In this document: one piece after another, positions 27,886 through 36,946 of the stretch
Numbering within the stretch: position 1 is the first letter of the stretch
Layout: the number at the start of each line of letters is the position of its first letter
DNA from: Nocardia sp. NBC_01329
Lineage (GTDB): Bacteria; Actinomycetota; Actinomycetes; Mycobacteriales; Mycobacteriaceae
Direction of reading: 5' to 3'
Length of the DNA: 64,000 bases
Assembly (NCBI RefSeq): GCF_035956715.1
Contig: NZ_CP108381.1
Location: 1,860,001 to 1,924,000, forward strand
Program-made: the position numbers and the translations under genes
The notes under the pieces: generated by a model
What the model was told of the DNA's origin: nothing
Database searches by the model: none
Seen by the model: the letters and a program-made list of their open reading frames with translations, nothing else

Positions 27886-28563
27886 GTGCACAGTGAACAG
27901 GAGACGGTGCGCGTTGTCATCGTCGACGACGACCAGCTGGTGCGGATGGCGTTACGACTCGTCATCGACGGCGAGCCGGATCTGACCGTCGTCGCGGAGG
28001 CCGCCGACGGGGACACCGCGATCGAGGTGGTGGACGAACAGCGACCGGACGTCGTGCTGATGGATGTGCGGATGCCCGGCCGCGACGGCGTCGACACCAC
28101 CCGGTACCTCCGCGCCGTACCGTCCGCGCCGGCGGTACTCATGCTGACCACCTTCGACTCCGACGAGCTGGTACTCGGTGCCCTACGCGCCGGTGCACTC
28201 GGCTTCGTTCTCAAGGACACCCCGCCCGCCCGGATCGCCGACGCGGTGCGCGCCGTCGCGGCCGGCGACCCCGTGCTGTCCCCCACGGTCACGGCGCGGG
28301 TGATCGCCGCGGCCACCGGGCCGGGTTCCACCGAGGCCCGCAGCGCCTCCCGCGACGCCGCGCGGAAACGACTGGCTGCCCTATCCGAACGCGAACTCGA
28401 CACCGCGCGAGCCATCGCGGACGGGCTGGGCAACCCGGAGATAGCCGCGCGGTTACAGGTCACCGTCGCCACCGTCAAGGCGCACACCGGCAATCTGTTC
28501 ACCAAGCTGGGCGTCGCTAATCGGGTACAGATCGCGCTGTTGGTCCGCGACGCAGAACAATGA
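27886..28563 (+). CDS. Response regulator, NarL/LuxR family
   Basis: 225 residues from GTG immediately after the kinase stop. Receiver domain: acidic pocket VDDDQ, phospho-acceptor D60 in DVVLMDVRMPG, conserved Thr in LMLTTFD and Lys in GFVLKDTPP. LuxR HTH: ALSERELDTARAIADGLGNP with TVATVKAHTGNLFTKLG. It is the cognate partner of the kinase upstream. Confidence 0.92.
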   Translation: MHSEQETVRVVIVDDDQLVRMALRLVIDGEPDLTVVAEAADGDTAIEVVDEQRPDVVLMDVRMPGRDGVDTTRYLRAVPSAPAVLMLTTFDSDELVLGALRAGALGFVLKDTPPARIADAVRAVAAGDPVLSPTVTARVIAAATGPGSTEARSASRDAARKRLAALSERELDTARAIADGLGNPEIAARLQVTVATVKAHTGNLFTKLGVANRVQIALLVRDAEQ

Positions 28564-29251
28564 CCCGAGCAGCCGGGCACTCGACATCTTTCGTGAAACG
28601 CCGGCGCGGTCGCCGCGAGCGCGCCACCACTGACGCCCACGACGACCGGTTGCAGGGTTGGAGCCGGTTGCCCGACGTACTGGGTTCGCCTGGCGGTCAG
28701 AGCATCCACCGACCCGCGCCACGGGTCGAACCGCTGCAGTCAGAAGGAGTCCAGAACCAACCGGCCACGAAGGCCGCCCCCGCTCGAGCAGGCGGTGGGC
28801 CTCGGCCGCATCTGGGCCGGCCGCACTTCGGCGACGTGCAAGGTGGGAGTGCCGTTTTCGGTGCGCCGGCGCAGGGCGTTCAACCGGTGCCCCGCGGCAC
28901 GGCCAGTGCGTCCAGGGCGGGCGGGCGTTCATCAAGAGAGTGGACTCGGCCGGGCCGTGAGCAGCACCATGGCGATCACGCGTTGCCCCACGCGGAGTCG
29001 GTCGTCGGCCCCAACTGCTGCCCCTGACTCTTCCCGGCTCGGGATGTGCTGAATTCGCAGCCCCGGCGGCTCGGAGTTCGACGCCGGGCGTGTGGGCGTC
29101 CTGGTTCGTCACCACCGCCGGTATGGACCCGACGCTGAACCGAGCCCCTCACTGTCCGGGATTTGTTGTGCGAGGGTGGTTCCCGATTCCGCAGCGGTGT
29201 GGAGCCCGTACGCTGGTACGGCAAGTGTGGGTCGGTGTGGGAGGAAATGGG
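28564..29251. other. Gap with decayed DNA
   Basis: No intact gene is seen. It holds the oxidoreductase remnant at 28740-28870; other long frames here are shadows. Confidence 0.45.
28740..28870 (-). pseudogene. 3' remnant of an MDR-superfamily oxidoreductase
   Basis: Read across three frames, the minus strand gives RRRTENGTPTLHVAEV, then AAEAHRLLERG, then GLRGRLVLDSF before a stop. This is the typical end of zinc-free NADP-dependent quinone oxidoreductases and alcohol dehydrogenases, interrupted by at least two frameshifts. Nothing recognisable of the N-terminal domain remains. Confidence 0.5.
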
Positions 29252-29965
29252 TTGGGCCGCAGAGAGCCGCGGGAAGAACGAGATGTCTCGCCGGAGAACC
29301 GTGAAACCATTCGCAACAGTATCGAGAAGGAGCTGGGCATCCCGCGCGCCTTCGGCGAGGCGACTCCGGAGGATTTCGCGGCGTGGTTGTCCCGGGTCGA
29401 GAACATGATGGAGGTTGTTCCCCGGGAGAACCGGCGGCCGTTCGATATCACCGACAGCAATGGGGTGACCGACGTGGTGGGTGAGGTCTACACGTTGCGT
29501 CGGCTAGCCGATATTCGCAGGGAGCTGCAGGCCGGACTGCGGAATGCTACGGCGCGGGGTGAACTCGCCCAGATCCGGCATGTTGCCGACTCCGCTATAC
29601 ACGATCCGGTGGCCAGGCAGATGGTCGCGGATCAGATCCAGCGAGCGCAGGAGGTGGTGGTGCGGGCAGCGGTGGCCGAGGACGCGCGGGATGCCGCTTT
29701 GGGGATGGAGCTGCAGAATGTGGTGCAGGATTTGAGGGAGCGTCGCTCGAAGACGCGGTGGTCGCTGTTCCAACGTGAGCCGATCGCCGTGCTCATCGGC
29801 GCTTTCCTGCTGGTCGGGTTGAGTGTCGTGATGGTGGTCGCGATGTTCACCGGAACGGAGGTCCCGGAGCTGGTGGTGAGTTTGATCCTGTTGATTCTGG
29901 GATTCTTCTTCGGTCAGTCGGCCGCGGGTGGGCGTGGTGGTGGGCCGGGGGATGGCGGAAGTTGA
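29252..29965 (+). CDS. Membrane protein of unknown function with two C-terminal helices
   Basis: 237 residues from TTG at 29252, preceded by GGAGGA with 7-base spacing; no better start exists in the frame, which extends upstream to 29090. A hydrophilic, mostly helical cytoplasmic part (about 1-170) has many charged residues (ENRETIRNSIEKELG, TLRRLADIRRELQAGL). Two adjacent membrane helices follow (PIAVLIGAFLLVGLSVV and VVSLILLILGFFFG), then a Gly-rich tail. I do not recognise the family. Confidence 0.65.
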   Translation: MGRREPREERDVSPENRETIRNSIEKELGIPRAFGEATPEDFAAWLSRVENMMEVVPRENRRPFDITDSNGVTDVVGEVYTLRRLADIRRELQAGLRNATARGELAQIRHVADSAIHDPVARQMVADQIQRAQEVVVRAAVAEDARDAALGMELQNVVQDLRERRSKTRWSLFQREPIAVLIGAFLLVGLSVVMVVAMFTGTEVPELVVSLILLILGFFFGQSAAGGRGGGPGDGGS

Positions 29966-30139
29966 TCGGGTGTGGGGCGGGGAGCCGGACCTATAGCTCG
30001 GTATGAAGGCCGTATCCGCCGGGCTGGGGAGTTCAACTGACTTCGATGGCGGAATCACTGTCGATCGGGGGAGCCCGGCGCTGCACGCTCAGTGCATCCA
30101 CTCACTTCGGTGTCGGACACTGGTGAAAGACTCGGGGAT

Positions 30140-31813
30140 GTGAGGTGGGCGGTGGCGGAATCGGGCGACGGGGGTGCGCGGCTGTGTCCACTCGAGCCGG
30201 ACGGCCGGCCCGCCGGAGTGGTCGTCCACGAGCCCTCGCTCGTCGAGGCCATACGCTCTCGCCCCGAGGTCGAGCGGTGGGTGTGGCGGTCCACCGCCGA
30301 GATCTACCGACCCTTGCTGGCGGCAGGGGTGCGGGTCGAGCGCTGCTACGACGTGCAGGCGGCGGAAGCTTTGCTGATCGGGCACGAGGAGGGGCAGTCG
30401 GGTCAGCCTCGTTCGCTGGCGGCCGCCTGGGCTCGCCTGCACAATCTGCCTGTGCCGCCGGACGCCCCCGCGCGGGCCGCCGAGCTCCAGCCGTCGTTGT
30501 TCGAGTCGGGCCCGGTACCGCTGCCACCCGGTGCGGACGAATTCACCGCCCTGTTGGAGGTCTACGCGGGTCAGATCGCCCGGACGGCGTCCACCGAGCA
30601 TCCGGAGCGGATACGGCTGCTGCTCGCCGCCGAATCGGCGGGCATGCTGGTCGCCGCGGAGATGTCGCTGGCCGGGATCCCGTGGCGCGCGGACGTCCAC
30701 CGAGAGTTGCTGGACACGATGCTGGGTGAGCGCTTTCCGGGTGGGTCGCAGCCACGCCGGATGGCGGAACTGGCCGATGAGGTGTCGCGGGCTTTCGGGG
30801 GAGAGGTGCGGGTCCGGCCGGACTTGCCCAACGACATCATCAAGGCTTTCGCCCGCGCCGGGATTTTTCTTTCCTCCACGCGAAAATGGGAGCTCCAGCA
30901 GATCGATCACCCCGCGGTGGCGCCACTGCTGGCCTACAAATCGCTGTACCGCCTGTATACCGCCCACGGCTGGTCCTGGCTCGAGCAGTGGGTACACGGC
31001 GGCCGCTTTCGTCCCGAATACCTGCCCGGCGGAACGGTCTCGGGCCGCTGGACCACCAATGGTGGTGGTGCCCTACAGATCCCGAAAGTGATCCGCCGGG
31101 CGATACGTGCCGACCGAGGCTGGTCCCTGGTGGTCGCCGACGCCGACCAGATGGAGCCGCGGATACTTGCCGCTGTCTCGCGCGATCCGGGGTTGATGGA
31201 GGTGGCCGGGCGGGGTGAGGATATGTACGCGGATCTGGCGGTCCGTGGCTTCGGTGGCGACCGCGCGCAGGCCAAACTCGCCCTGCTGGGCGCCATCTAC
31301 GGACAGACTTCCGGCGATGCCCTGACCCATTTGGCCGGTCTCCGCCGGCGCTACCCGGCTGCGGTGGCCTATGTCGACGACGCGGCGCGAGCCGGTGCGG
31401 AGGGTCGTCTGGTACGAACGTGGCTGGGTCGGACGTGCCCGCCCGTATCGGTTGCGGCACCGGACCAGGAGGACCTGTCCGGGGAGAGCCTCGGTGCGTC
31501 CGGCAACACCTCCGCCGCGCGGGCCCGTGGCCGTTTCACTCGGAACTTCGTGGTGCAGGGCAGTGCCGCCGACTGGGCTCTGCTGGTCCTGGCGGGTCTG
31601 CGGCATGCGATGTCTCATGCCGGGCTCCGTGCTGAACTGGTCTTCTTCCAGCACGACGAGGTGATCGTGCACTGCCCGTCGAAGGAAGCGGCGATGGTCG
31701 CCGAAATGATCGACTCCGCGGCCGATACCGCAGGCCGGCTGGCTTTCGGACCGACGCCGGTGCGGTTTCCGTTCACAACGGCTGTGGTGGAGTGCTACGG
31801 AGACGCGCGGTGA
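30140..31813 (+). CDS. Family-A DNA polymerase-like protein (bifunctional 3'-5' exonuclease/DNA polymerase family)
   Basis: 557 residues from GTG at 30140 (start uncertain; the frame is open to 30092). The N-terminal part resembles the exonuclease-like fold but lacks a clear DEDD set. The palm/finger motifs are present in altered form: motif A as VVADADQMEPRIL (about residue 333, replacing DYSQIELR), motif B as AKLALLGAIYGQTSG, and motif C as FFQHDEVIVHCP (about 505). There is no 5'-3' exonuclease domain, and the protein is much shorter than PolA. It is an accessory polymerase, probably for repair or lesion handling; that role is inferred. Confidence 0.78.
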   Translation: MRWAVAESGDGGARLCPLEPDGRPAGVVVHEPSLVEAIRSRPEVERWVWRSTAEIYRPLLAAGVRVERCYDVQAAEALLIGHEEGQSGQPRSLAAAWARLHNLPVPPDAPARAAELQPSLFESGPVPLPPGADEFTALLEVYAGQIARTASTEHPERIRLLLAAESAGMLVAAEMSLAGIPWRADVHRELLDTMLGERFPGGSQPRRMAELADEVSRAFGGEVRVRPDLPNDIIKAFARAGIFLSSTRKWELQQIDHPAVAPLLAYKSLYRLYTAHGWSWLEQWVHGGRFRPEYLPGGTVSGRWTTNGGGALQIPKVIRRAIRADRGWSLVVADADQMEPRILAAVSRDPGLMEVAGRGEDMYADLAVRGFGGDRAQAKLALLGAIYGQTSGDALTHLAGLRRRYPAAVAYVDDAARAGAEGRLVRTWLGRTCPPVSVAAPDQEDLSGESLGASGNTSAARARGRFTRNFVVQGSAADWALLVLAGLRHAMSHAGLRAELVFFQHDEVIVHCPSKEAAMVAEMIDSAADTAGRLAFGPTPVRFPFTTAVVECYGDAR

Positions 31814-31838
31814 GTCCTGTGGATCGAGAAGAGCCGGG

Positions 31839-33575
31839 CTAGTCCAGGATGCGTCGGGCGACGTTGGTGGTGACCAGATCCAGCAGTTCATCGGCGCGGC
31901 CCGCGAGGATGGTGCGGATGGCGTAGAGAGTGAAGCCTTTGGCCTGCTCCGCCGAGACGGCCGGTGGAATCGTCAGCTCCTGCCGTGCCACGACGATATC
32001 GACGAGTGCGGGCCCGTCGTGCGCCAGCGCTTCCTCGATGGCCTGCTCCAGGTCGCCGGGGTGCTCTACGCGGCGTCCCCAGATCCCCATCGCTCGGGCG
32101 ACGGCACCGAAGTCGGGATTGTCCAGGCCGGTGCCGAAGTTCACCACGCCGGCCGCCTTCATTTCCAGCTCCACGAAGTTCAGCGACGAGTTGTTGAACA
32201 CGATCACCTTGACCGGCAGGTCGTTCTGCACCAGTGTGATCAGCTCGCCGAACAGCATCGTCAATCCGCCGTCCCCAGCGAGGGCGATCACCTGGCGTCC
32301 CGGGTAGGCCGTCTGCGCGCCGATGGCATGTGGCAGGGCGCAGGCCATTGTGCCGTGGGTGAACGAGCCGGTCAGACGTCGCCGGCCGTTCATGGTCAGA
32401 TAGCGCGCCGCCCAGATCGTCGGCGTCCCGACGTCGAAGGTGAATACCGCGTCGTCGGTGGCCAGTCGGTTCACCGCGCCGGCAACGTATTCCGGCCGGA
32501 TGGGGGTGCGATCCCGGTCGTTGATCGCCAGCGCGTCCAGCGATTTCCGGGTGCGCCGGTAATGCCGTAGCGACCTGTCCAGGTGCGTTCGGTCGGCCTT
32601 CCGGTTCAGCAGCGGAAGTAGCGCGTCGATCGTATCCTTCACGCTGCCGACCATGCCGACGTCGATCGGCGTGCGCCGGCCGAGGTGGCTGCCGCGCATA
32701 TCGACCTGAATGACCGCAGCGTCTTCGGGATAGAACTGCGTATACGGAAAGTCCGTGCCCAGCATGAGCAGCACGTCGGATTCTTTGATCGCCTTGTATC
32801 CGGACGCGTATCCGAGTAAACCGGTCATCCCCACGTCGTACGGGTTTTCGTACTCCAAGTATTCCTTACCGCGAAACGCGTGCACGATCGGAGATTGCAG
32901 AGTAGCGGCCAACGCCATGACCTCGGCGTGGGCGCCGCCGGTCCCGGCCCCGCCGAGCACGGTCACCCGCGAGCCGGCGTTCAGGATATCCGCCGCGCGG
33001 TGCAGCGTGGCGTCGTCCGGCCGCAGCACCGAACGGGACGGCAACACCGGCCGGCTGCTCCACCGCTCGTCGGACAGGCGGCTCTGGAACACCTCGCCCG
33101 GGATCACCACGACGGCGACACCGTTTTCTTCGACCGCCGCCCGCATCGCCATCTCCACGATGCGTGGGGCCGATTGCGGGCTGCTGATGAGCTCGCAGTA
33201 CACGCTGCACTCGCGGAAGAGTTCCTCGGGATGGGTCTCCTGGAAGTATCCGGATCCGATCTCGCCGATCGGGATGTGCGCGGCGACGGCCAGCACCGGA
33301 ACCCTCGTCCGCTGCGCGTCGTAGAGACCATTGACGAGATGAAGGTTGCCGGGCCCGCAACTCCCGGCGCACACAGCGAGCCGACCCGTCAGCGCTGCGT
33401 CGGCGGTCGCCGCGAACGCGGCGGCTTCCTCGTGTCGCACATGCTCCCACGTGATCCCGTCCGATCGCCGTATCGCGTCGGTGAACCCGTTGAGGCTGTC
33501 ACCGGGCAACCCGTAAACACGGCTGACCCCGCTGACCTGCAACGCAGAAATCATGTGTTGAGCAACAGTCGCCAT
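31839..33575 (-). CDS. Thiamine-diphosphate-dependent pyruvate oxidase/dehydrogenase (PoxB-like)
   Basis: 578 residues. The TPP-activating Glu is E50 in HVRHEEAAAFAATADA. The central FAD/Rossmann-like domain contains VTVLGGAGTGGAH. The C-terminal pyrimidine/PP motif is ALAGDGGLTMLFGELITLVQ followed by VIVFNNSSLN. The PoxB-type C-terminal helix (PAVSAEQAKGFTLYAIRTI) is present, which in PoxB mediates membrane and quinone contact. Expected reaction: pyruvate to acetate and CO2 with electrons passed to quinone. It converges with the polymerase gene with only 25 bases between them. Confidence 0.88.
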   Translation of the reverse strand: MATVAQHMISALQVSGVSRVYGLPGDSLNGFTDAIRRSDGITWEHVRHEEAAAFAATADAALTGRLAVCAGSCGPGNLHLVNGLYDAQRTRVPVLAVAAHIPIGEIGSGYFQETHPEELFRECSVYCELISSPQSAPRIVEMAMRAAVEENGVAVVVIPGEVFQSRLSDERWSSRPVLPSRSVLRPDDATLHRAADILNAGSRVTVLGGAGTGGAHAEVMALAATLQSPIVHAFRGKEYLEYENPYDVGMTGLLGYASGYKAIKESDVLLMLGTDFPYTQFYPEDAAVIQVDMRGSHLGRRTPIDVGMVGSVKDTIDALLPLLNRKADRTHLDRSLRHYRRTRKSLDALAINDRDRTPIRPEYVAGAVNRLATDDAVFTFDVGTPTIWAARYLTMNGRRRLTGSFTHGTMACALPHAIGAQTAYPGRQVIALAGDGGLTMLFGELITLVQNDLPVKVIVFNNSSLNFVELEMKAAGVVNFGTGLDNPDFGAVARAMGIWGRRVEHPGDLEQAIEEALAHDGPALVDIVVARQELTIPPAVSAEQAKGFTLYAIRTILAGRADELLDLVTTNVARRILD

Positions 33576-33690
33576 GGCGCGACCCTACGCGCGCCGAGCG
33601 CGATCTCCGGTGAGGCAGATCGAATCAGCGGATCGGCCTCTCCGGCCCTCGGACCGAAGTGAGGCGTAACACGTGGGCCGGATCGCCTCC

Positions 33691-33713
33691 GGCTGCCTGA
33701 ATCATAGGCAGCC
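33691..33713 (-). terminator. Hairpin between methyltransferase and PoxB-like gene
   Basis: GGCTGCCT, a 7-base loop and AGGCAGCC form a perfect 8-bp stem, 68 bases past the end of the minus-strand methyltransferase. It also lies upstream of the PoxB-like gene. Confidence 0.5.
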
Positions 33714-33780
33714 CGGGTACGGATCCGATCGAGAATTACGATCAAAAACTAAGCGTAGCAGTGTATTTCGTGATCGATGT

Positions 33781-34458
33781 TCAGCTATGGTCGGATATCG
33801 CTTTGGTGGCCACACCGGTGATCAGCGGTCGGACAATCGGGGGCATTCCCCGCCACGAGGTTTCCTGTATGTCCTCGAGCTCCAGACCGCGCGCCCGGAT
33901 CAGCTCGAGGGTGGCCCGGTTGCAATGGCAGCCCTCCGCGAACCGCTGCCATGGACCGGCGAGGCGGTCCTGCCAGGAGGCGAGCCGCGGCGACCGAGCA
34001 CGTACGTGCTCGAGAAACAGCAGTCTGCCGCGTGGGCGCAGTACGCGCTCGATCTCCCGCAGCGCCGCGTCGGGGTCGTCGACGGTGCACAACACCAGCG
34101 TCGAGACAACCGTATCCACCGTTTCGTCCGCGAACGGTAGTCGCTCCGCCGATGCGTCGACGACCTGCGCCGGCCGACGGCCGCGCCGCAGCTTCCGGCT
34201 CAACCGTGCGCGCATCGCTGCTTCCGGTTCGGTCAAGGTCAGCTCGTCGAGGCTGTCGGGGTAGTACCTCAGGTTGAGACCGGTCCCGCTGCCGAGTTCG
34301 ACAGTCCGCCCCCGCGCACGACCGAGCAGATCTCGCCGTCGGGCGCTCATACCCGACCTCTCACCCACCCACAGCAGGGGATCGTACAACGCCGCGAAGG
34401 CCCGCGCCCACAGGCTCGAGTCTTTCACCGCTGCCGACGGCACGGCGTCACTGCTCAC
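33781..34458 (-). CDS. Class I SAM-dependent methyltransferase (UbiE/Methyltransf_11 type)
   Basis: 225 residues from GTG at 34458; the frame is open far upstream (34803), but homologous sequence begins near SSLWARAFAALYDPLL. SAM motif I is TVELGSGTGLNLRYY, motif II is LTLTEPEAAMRARL, then DASAERLPFADETVDTVVS and EIERVLRPRGRLLFLEHV. The tail has a conserved CHCNR segment. Substrate unknown; relatives include small lipid or phospholipid methylases. Confidence 0.82.
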   Translation of the reverse strand: MSSDAVPSAAVKDSSLWARAFAALYDPLLWVGERSGMSARRRDLLGRARGRTVELGSGTGLNLRYYPDSLDELTLTEPEAAMRARLSRKLRRGRRPAQVVDASAERLPFADETVDTVVSTLVLCTVDDPDAALREIERVLRPRGRLLFLEHVRARSPRLASWQDRLAGPWQRFAEGCHCNRATLELIRARGLELEDIQETSWRGMPPIVRPLITGVATKAISDHS

Positions 34459-34541
34459 AGAATCGACCGTACGCCGACGGAGGTCTGTCCGCAGCGGCCA
34501 GGTCGGCGATAGGCCACCGAGGTGGCACACGCGATCACCGC

Positions 34542-34793
34542 TTGAAATCGCCCGGCCCGTACCACGCCGATGTGGCCGATGAATGGGATCCGGTGCCAGT
34601 GCCTCTGGGCAGCGACCTGACGCTGTTCCACAGGACCCGGTACTACGCGGCTTATCGGCAGAAATCGCTCGGGATCGAAGGATATTTCGAACCCGCCCCG
34701 AAGGCGCGTGAATCGTTGCTTCCGACCGAGAACCTGACCGGTGTGCTCGCGGCCGACCCGGCTTCGAGATCGCAATGTTTCGATACTGGTTAA
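34542..34793 (+). CDS. Doubtful small ORF
   Basis: 83 residues from TTG, including LTLFHRTRYYAAYRQKSLG and IEGYFEPAPKARESLLP. Codon usage is coding-like, but no SD or domain is seen. It may be a fragment of a larger lost gene. The remaining bases up to 34831 show nothing. Confidence 0.3.
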   Translation: MKSPGPYHADVADEWDPVPVPLGSDLTLFHRTRYYAAYRQKSLGIEGYFEPAPKARESLLPTENLTGVLAADPASRSQCFDTG

Positions 34794-34831
34794 TCGTCGG
34801 CAATCATGCGGTAGCGTCATATCATCCTTGC

Positions 34832-35419
34832 ATGACATCCAGCGAAACACAGTACGTGGGGCCGTTGCATCAACTGGCCCGCCGCGCGTGGCAGGCCATG
34901 CTGGTCATCGGCTCGGTATCGGTGGTCGTCGGTGTTCTGGTGCTGATCTGGCCCGGGCCGACAATTGTGGTGCTGGCCATCTTGTTCGGTATCTACCTGC
35001 TGGTTTCGGGAATCTTCCAGTTGGTCGCTGCTTTCGGTGGGCATGTGTCGAGCGGTTGGCGGGTCATGCTGATCGTCAGCGCGGTGCTGTCGTTCATCCT
35101 GGCCTTCTTCGCCCTGCGCCACCTCGGCGACGCTGTTCTGTTGATGGCTCTGTGGATCGGTATCGGCTGGATGTTCCGGGGGGTAGCGGTGCTGGTCGCC
35201 GGTGTGGACGCGCCCGCGGGCAGCCCTGGGCGCGGCTGGAACATCTTCTTCGGCATCGCGCTGCTGATCGGCGGTGGAATGTTGATCGTCTGGCCGTTCA
35301 ACTCTGTCGCCGTGCTGACCCTGGTGGCCGGTTGGTGGTTGATCTTCATGGGCATCGTGGAGGTCGTAGGCGCACTCCAGGTGCGCAGCGGTGCGAAGAA
35401 AACGCCGAGCGTCTTGTGA
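34832..35419 (+). CDS. HdeD family membrane protein (DUF308)
   Basis: 195 residues from ATG at 34832 (MTSSETQYVGPLHQLARR). Six hydrophobic helices in the DUF308 arrangement: VLVLIWPGPTIVVLAILFG, LLVSGIFQLVAAFGG, VLSFILAFFALRH, LLMALWIGIGWMFRGVAVL and so on, with the repeated IWPGPT / VWPFNS pattern typical of HdeD. In enterobacteria HdeD supports acid resistance; in actinobacteria the role is unknown. Confidence 0.85.
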   Translation: MTSSETQYVGPLHQLARRAWQAMLVIGSVSVVVGVLVLIWPGPTIVVLAILFGIYLLVSGIFQLVAAFGGHVSSGWRVMLIVSAVLSFILAFFALRHLGDAVLLMALWIGIGWMFRGVAVLVAGVDAPAGSPGRGWNIFFGIALLIGGGMLIVWPFNSVAVLTLVAGWWLIFMGIVEVVGALQVRSGAKKTPSVL

Positions 35420-35552
35420 TCTCACGCTGAAGCTATTGTCCAGCAAGCTACCGGCCGGGCAAATCTCCATCCCGCACGCGCCACGGCTGCCGACGGCGCC
35501 GTCGCGTCGCTCCGCAGAGTCGGAGGCGGGCGGCGGAGGGTGCGCGAAACAC

Positions 35553-36143
35553 TCAGGACTCGTCCTGGGCGGTGATCGGTTCCAATGCCCCGACCAGGGC
35601 GGCGATACAGATGTCCCGGAGTTGCTCGCGGGTGCAGGAGCGCTGTTCCAGCCAGTCCACGGTGAGCACCCGGACGAAGGTCAGCCAGCCGATGATCACC
35701 GAGGACGCGACTTCTCGGCGGCGGCCGGTGAGGCCGATGGCATCGAGCATGCGGTGACGGAGTTCGCCGAGTTCGCCCCAGATGATCGCCTGCACGGTGG
35801 GATCGCCCGCGAGCTGCCGGTTGGCGGCGATCACCGAATGTGCATTGGCCTCGAAATAGTCGAAATGAGTGTCCAGCGCGGCAATGATCTGATCCATGAG
35901 CGGTCGTTCCGGGTCCAGGACGGTGTTCCCGAGCAGTTGTTCGGTCGCTCGCCGGTAGATCCCGGCGAAAAGCTCTCGCTTGTTGGGAAAATGGCGGTAC
36001 AACAGTGCTCGGGAGACTCCGGCGGCGGCGGCCACGTCCTCCATCAGAACGTCATCGTAGGCCCGTTCGGCGAACAGGCGCTCACCCGCGTCTATCAGCA
36101 GTAGGCGGCGTTCTTCCGGGGCGAGTCGACGACGGGTGCTCAT
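35553..36143 (-). CDS. TetR-family repressor
   Basis: 196 residues. HTH: LIDAGERLFAERAYDDVLME followed by VAAAAGVSRALLYRHFPNKR. The C-terminal domain is all-helical with ITAQDES at the end. It is divergent from the DUF4345 membrane protein with two palindromic sites between them, so it most likely represses both itself and that gene. Confidence 0.9.
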   Translation of the reverse strand: MSTRRRLAPEERRLLLIDAGERLFAERAYDDVLMEDVAAAAGVSRALLYRHFPNKRELFAGIYRRATEQLLGNTVLDPERPLMDQIIAALDTHFDYFEANAHSVIAANRQLAGDPTVQAIIWGELGELRHRMLDAIGLTGRRREVASSVIIGWLTFVRVLTVDWLEQRSCTREQLRDICIAALVGALEPITAQDES

Positions 36144-36157
36144 TGCGCCCAGCTTAG

Positions 36158-36207
36158 TTGACGTGTGTCTACCAGGCGCCGTATGGTCTTTGTAGACGCA
36201 CGTCTAC
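36158..36207. promoter_or_regulatory. Two TetR operator palindromes
   Basis: GTAGACGCACGTCTAC at 36192-36207 is a perfect 7+2+7 palindrome. A degenerate copy, GTTGACGTGTGTCTAC, lies at 36158-36173, 34 bases away. Both sit between the divergent TetR and DUF4345 genes, and the left copy begins 15 bases before the TetR start. Confidence 0.75.
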
Positions 36208-36268
36208 TAACTCTGAGCGGCGCGAATCGGTGCAGCGCACGGGGATTCGCCGGATAGGGAGTGCTGGC

Positions 36269-36670
36269 ATGGAGAAAACGCTGCGGTGGCTGTGCTGGGT
36301 GATGGGCATTGTCTGTGTTCTGATCGGAATCGCACATATCGTCCTCGGACCGGCGGCCGTCCCCGACACCGGCGCTCTCACCGCTACCGACGACAACCAG
36401 AACCGCTTCTTCGGCGCGATTTTCGCAGGGTATGGACTCGCCTGGGTCTGGGCGGTGCGGCAGTCGCCGATACGCGGTGATGCGATCCGCTGGCTGGCCG
36501 CAATCATGTTCGTCGGTGGCCTCTCTCGCTTCATCTCGGTGGCCGTGCACGGATGGCCGCACGGGTTCGTCATCGTGCTGACCGTCCTCGAGCTGGTGCT
36601 GCCGCCGGTCTATTTCTGGTTGGTCCGTGGCGCCGGGAGTCGCGCGGAATCGGCGATGGCTGCCGCCTGA
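36269..36670 (+). CDS. DUF4345 membrane protein
   Basis: 133 residues from ATG at 36269, with GGGAG 8 bases upstream. Four helices; TATDDNQNRFFGAIFAGYG and FVGGLSRFISVAVHGWPH are the family hallmarks. Function unknown. Divergent from, and probably controlled by, the TetR gene. Confidence 0.85.
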   Translation: MEKTLRWLCWVMGIVCVLIGIAHIVLGPAAVPDTGALTATDDNQNRFFGAIFAGYGLAWVWAVRQSPIRGDAIRWLAAIMFVGGLSRFISVAVHGWPHGFVIVLTVLELVLPPVYFWLVRGAGSRAESAMAAA

Positions 36671-36772
36671 GGGTGCCTCGGGATCGCAGGGATCGGCACC
36701 GGCCCGTCGGCTCGGAAGCGGTTGGCGTGTAGTAGATCTGATCATTGTTCCGATGAGAGGGGGCGGGCTGTC

Positions 36773-36946
36773 GTGGGGGTCGGCGCGATCGAAGAGTGCC
36801 TCGGCGCCGCGGTCGAGGTCGGCCGGGTACCGGGATATGCTGCGGTGGCCGCGGCTCGGATCTTCGTAACGGGCGGCAGATGTCGCAGGGTCGTCACGCG
36901 CGGCACTGCTGTGGGACCAACCGAGAGGATGTGGCCGGTAGCGTGA
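36773..36946 (+). CDS. Small ORF coupled to the next gene
   Basis: 57 residues from GTG, with an AGAGGGGG stretch upstream. Its TGA overlaps the GTG of the following gene. The segment AAVEVGRVPGYAAVAAA recalls the N-terminus of class C beta-lactamase-like serine hydrolases, so it could be a fragment of one, or an independent small protein. Confidence 0.35.
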   Translation: MGVGAIEECLGAAVEVGRVPGYAAVAAARIFVTGGRCRRVVTRGTAVGPTERMWPVA

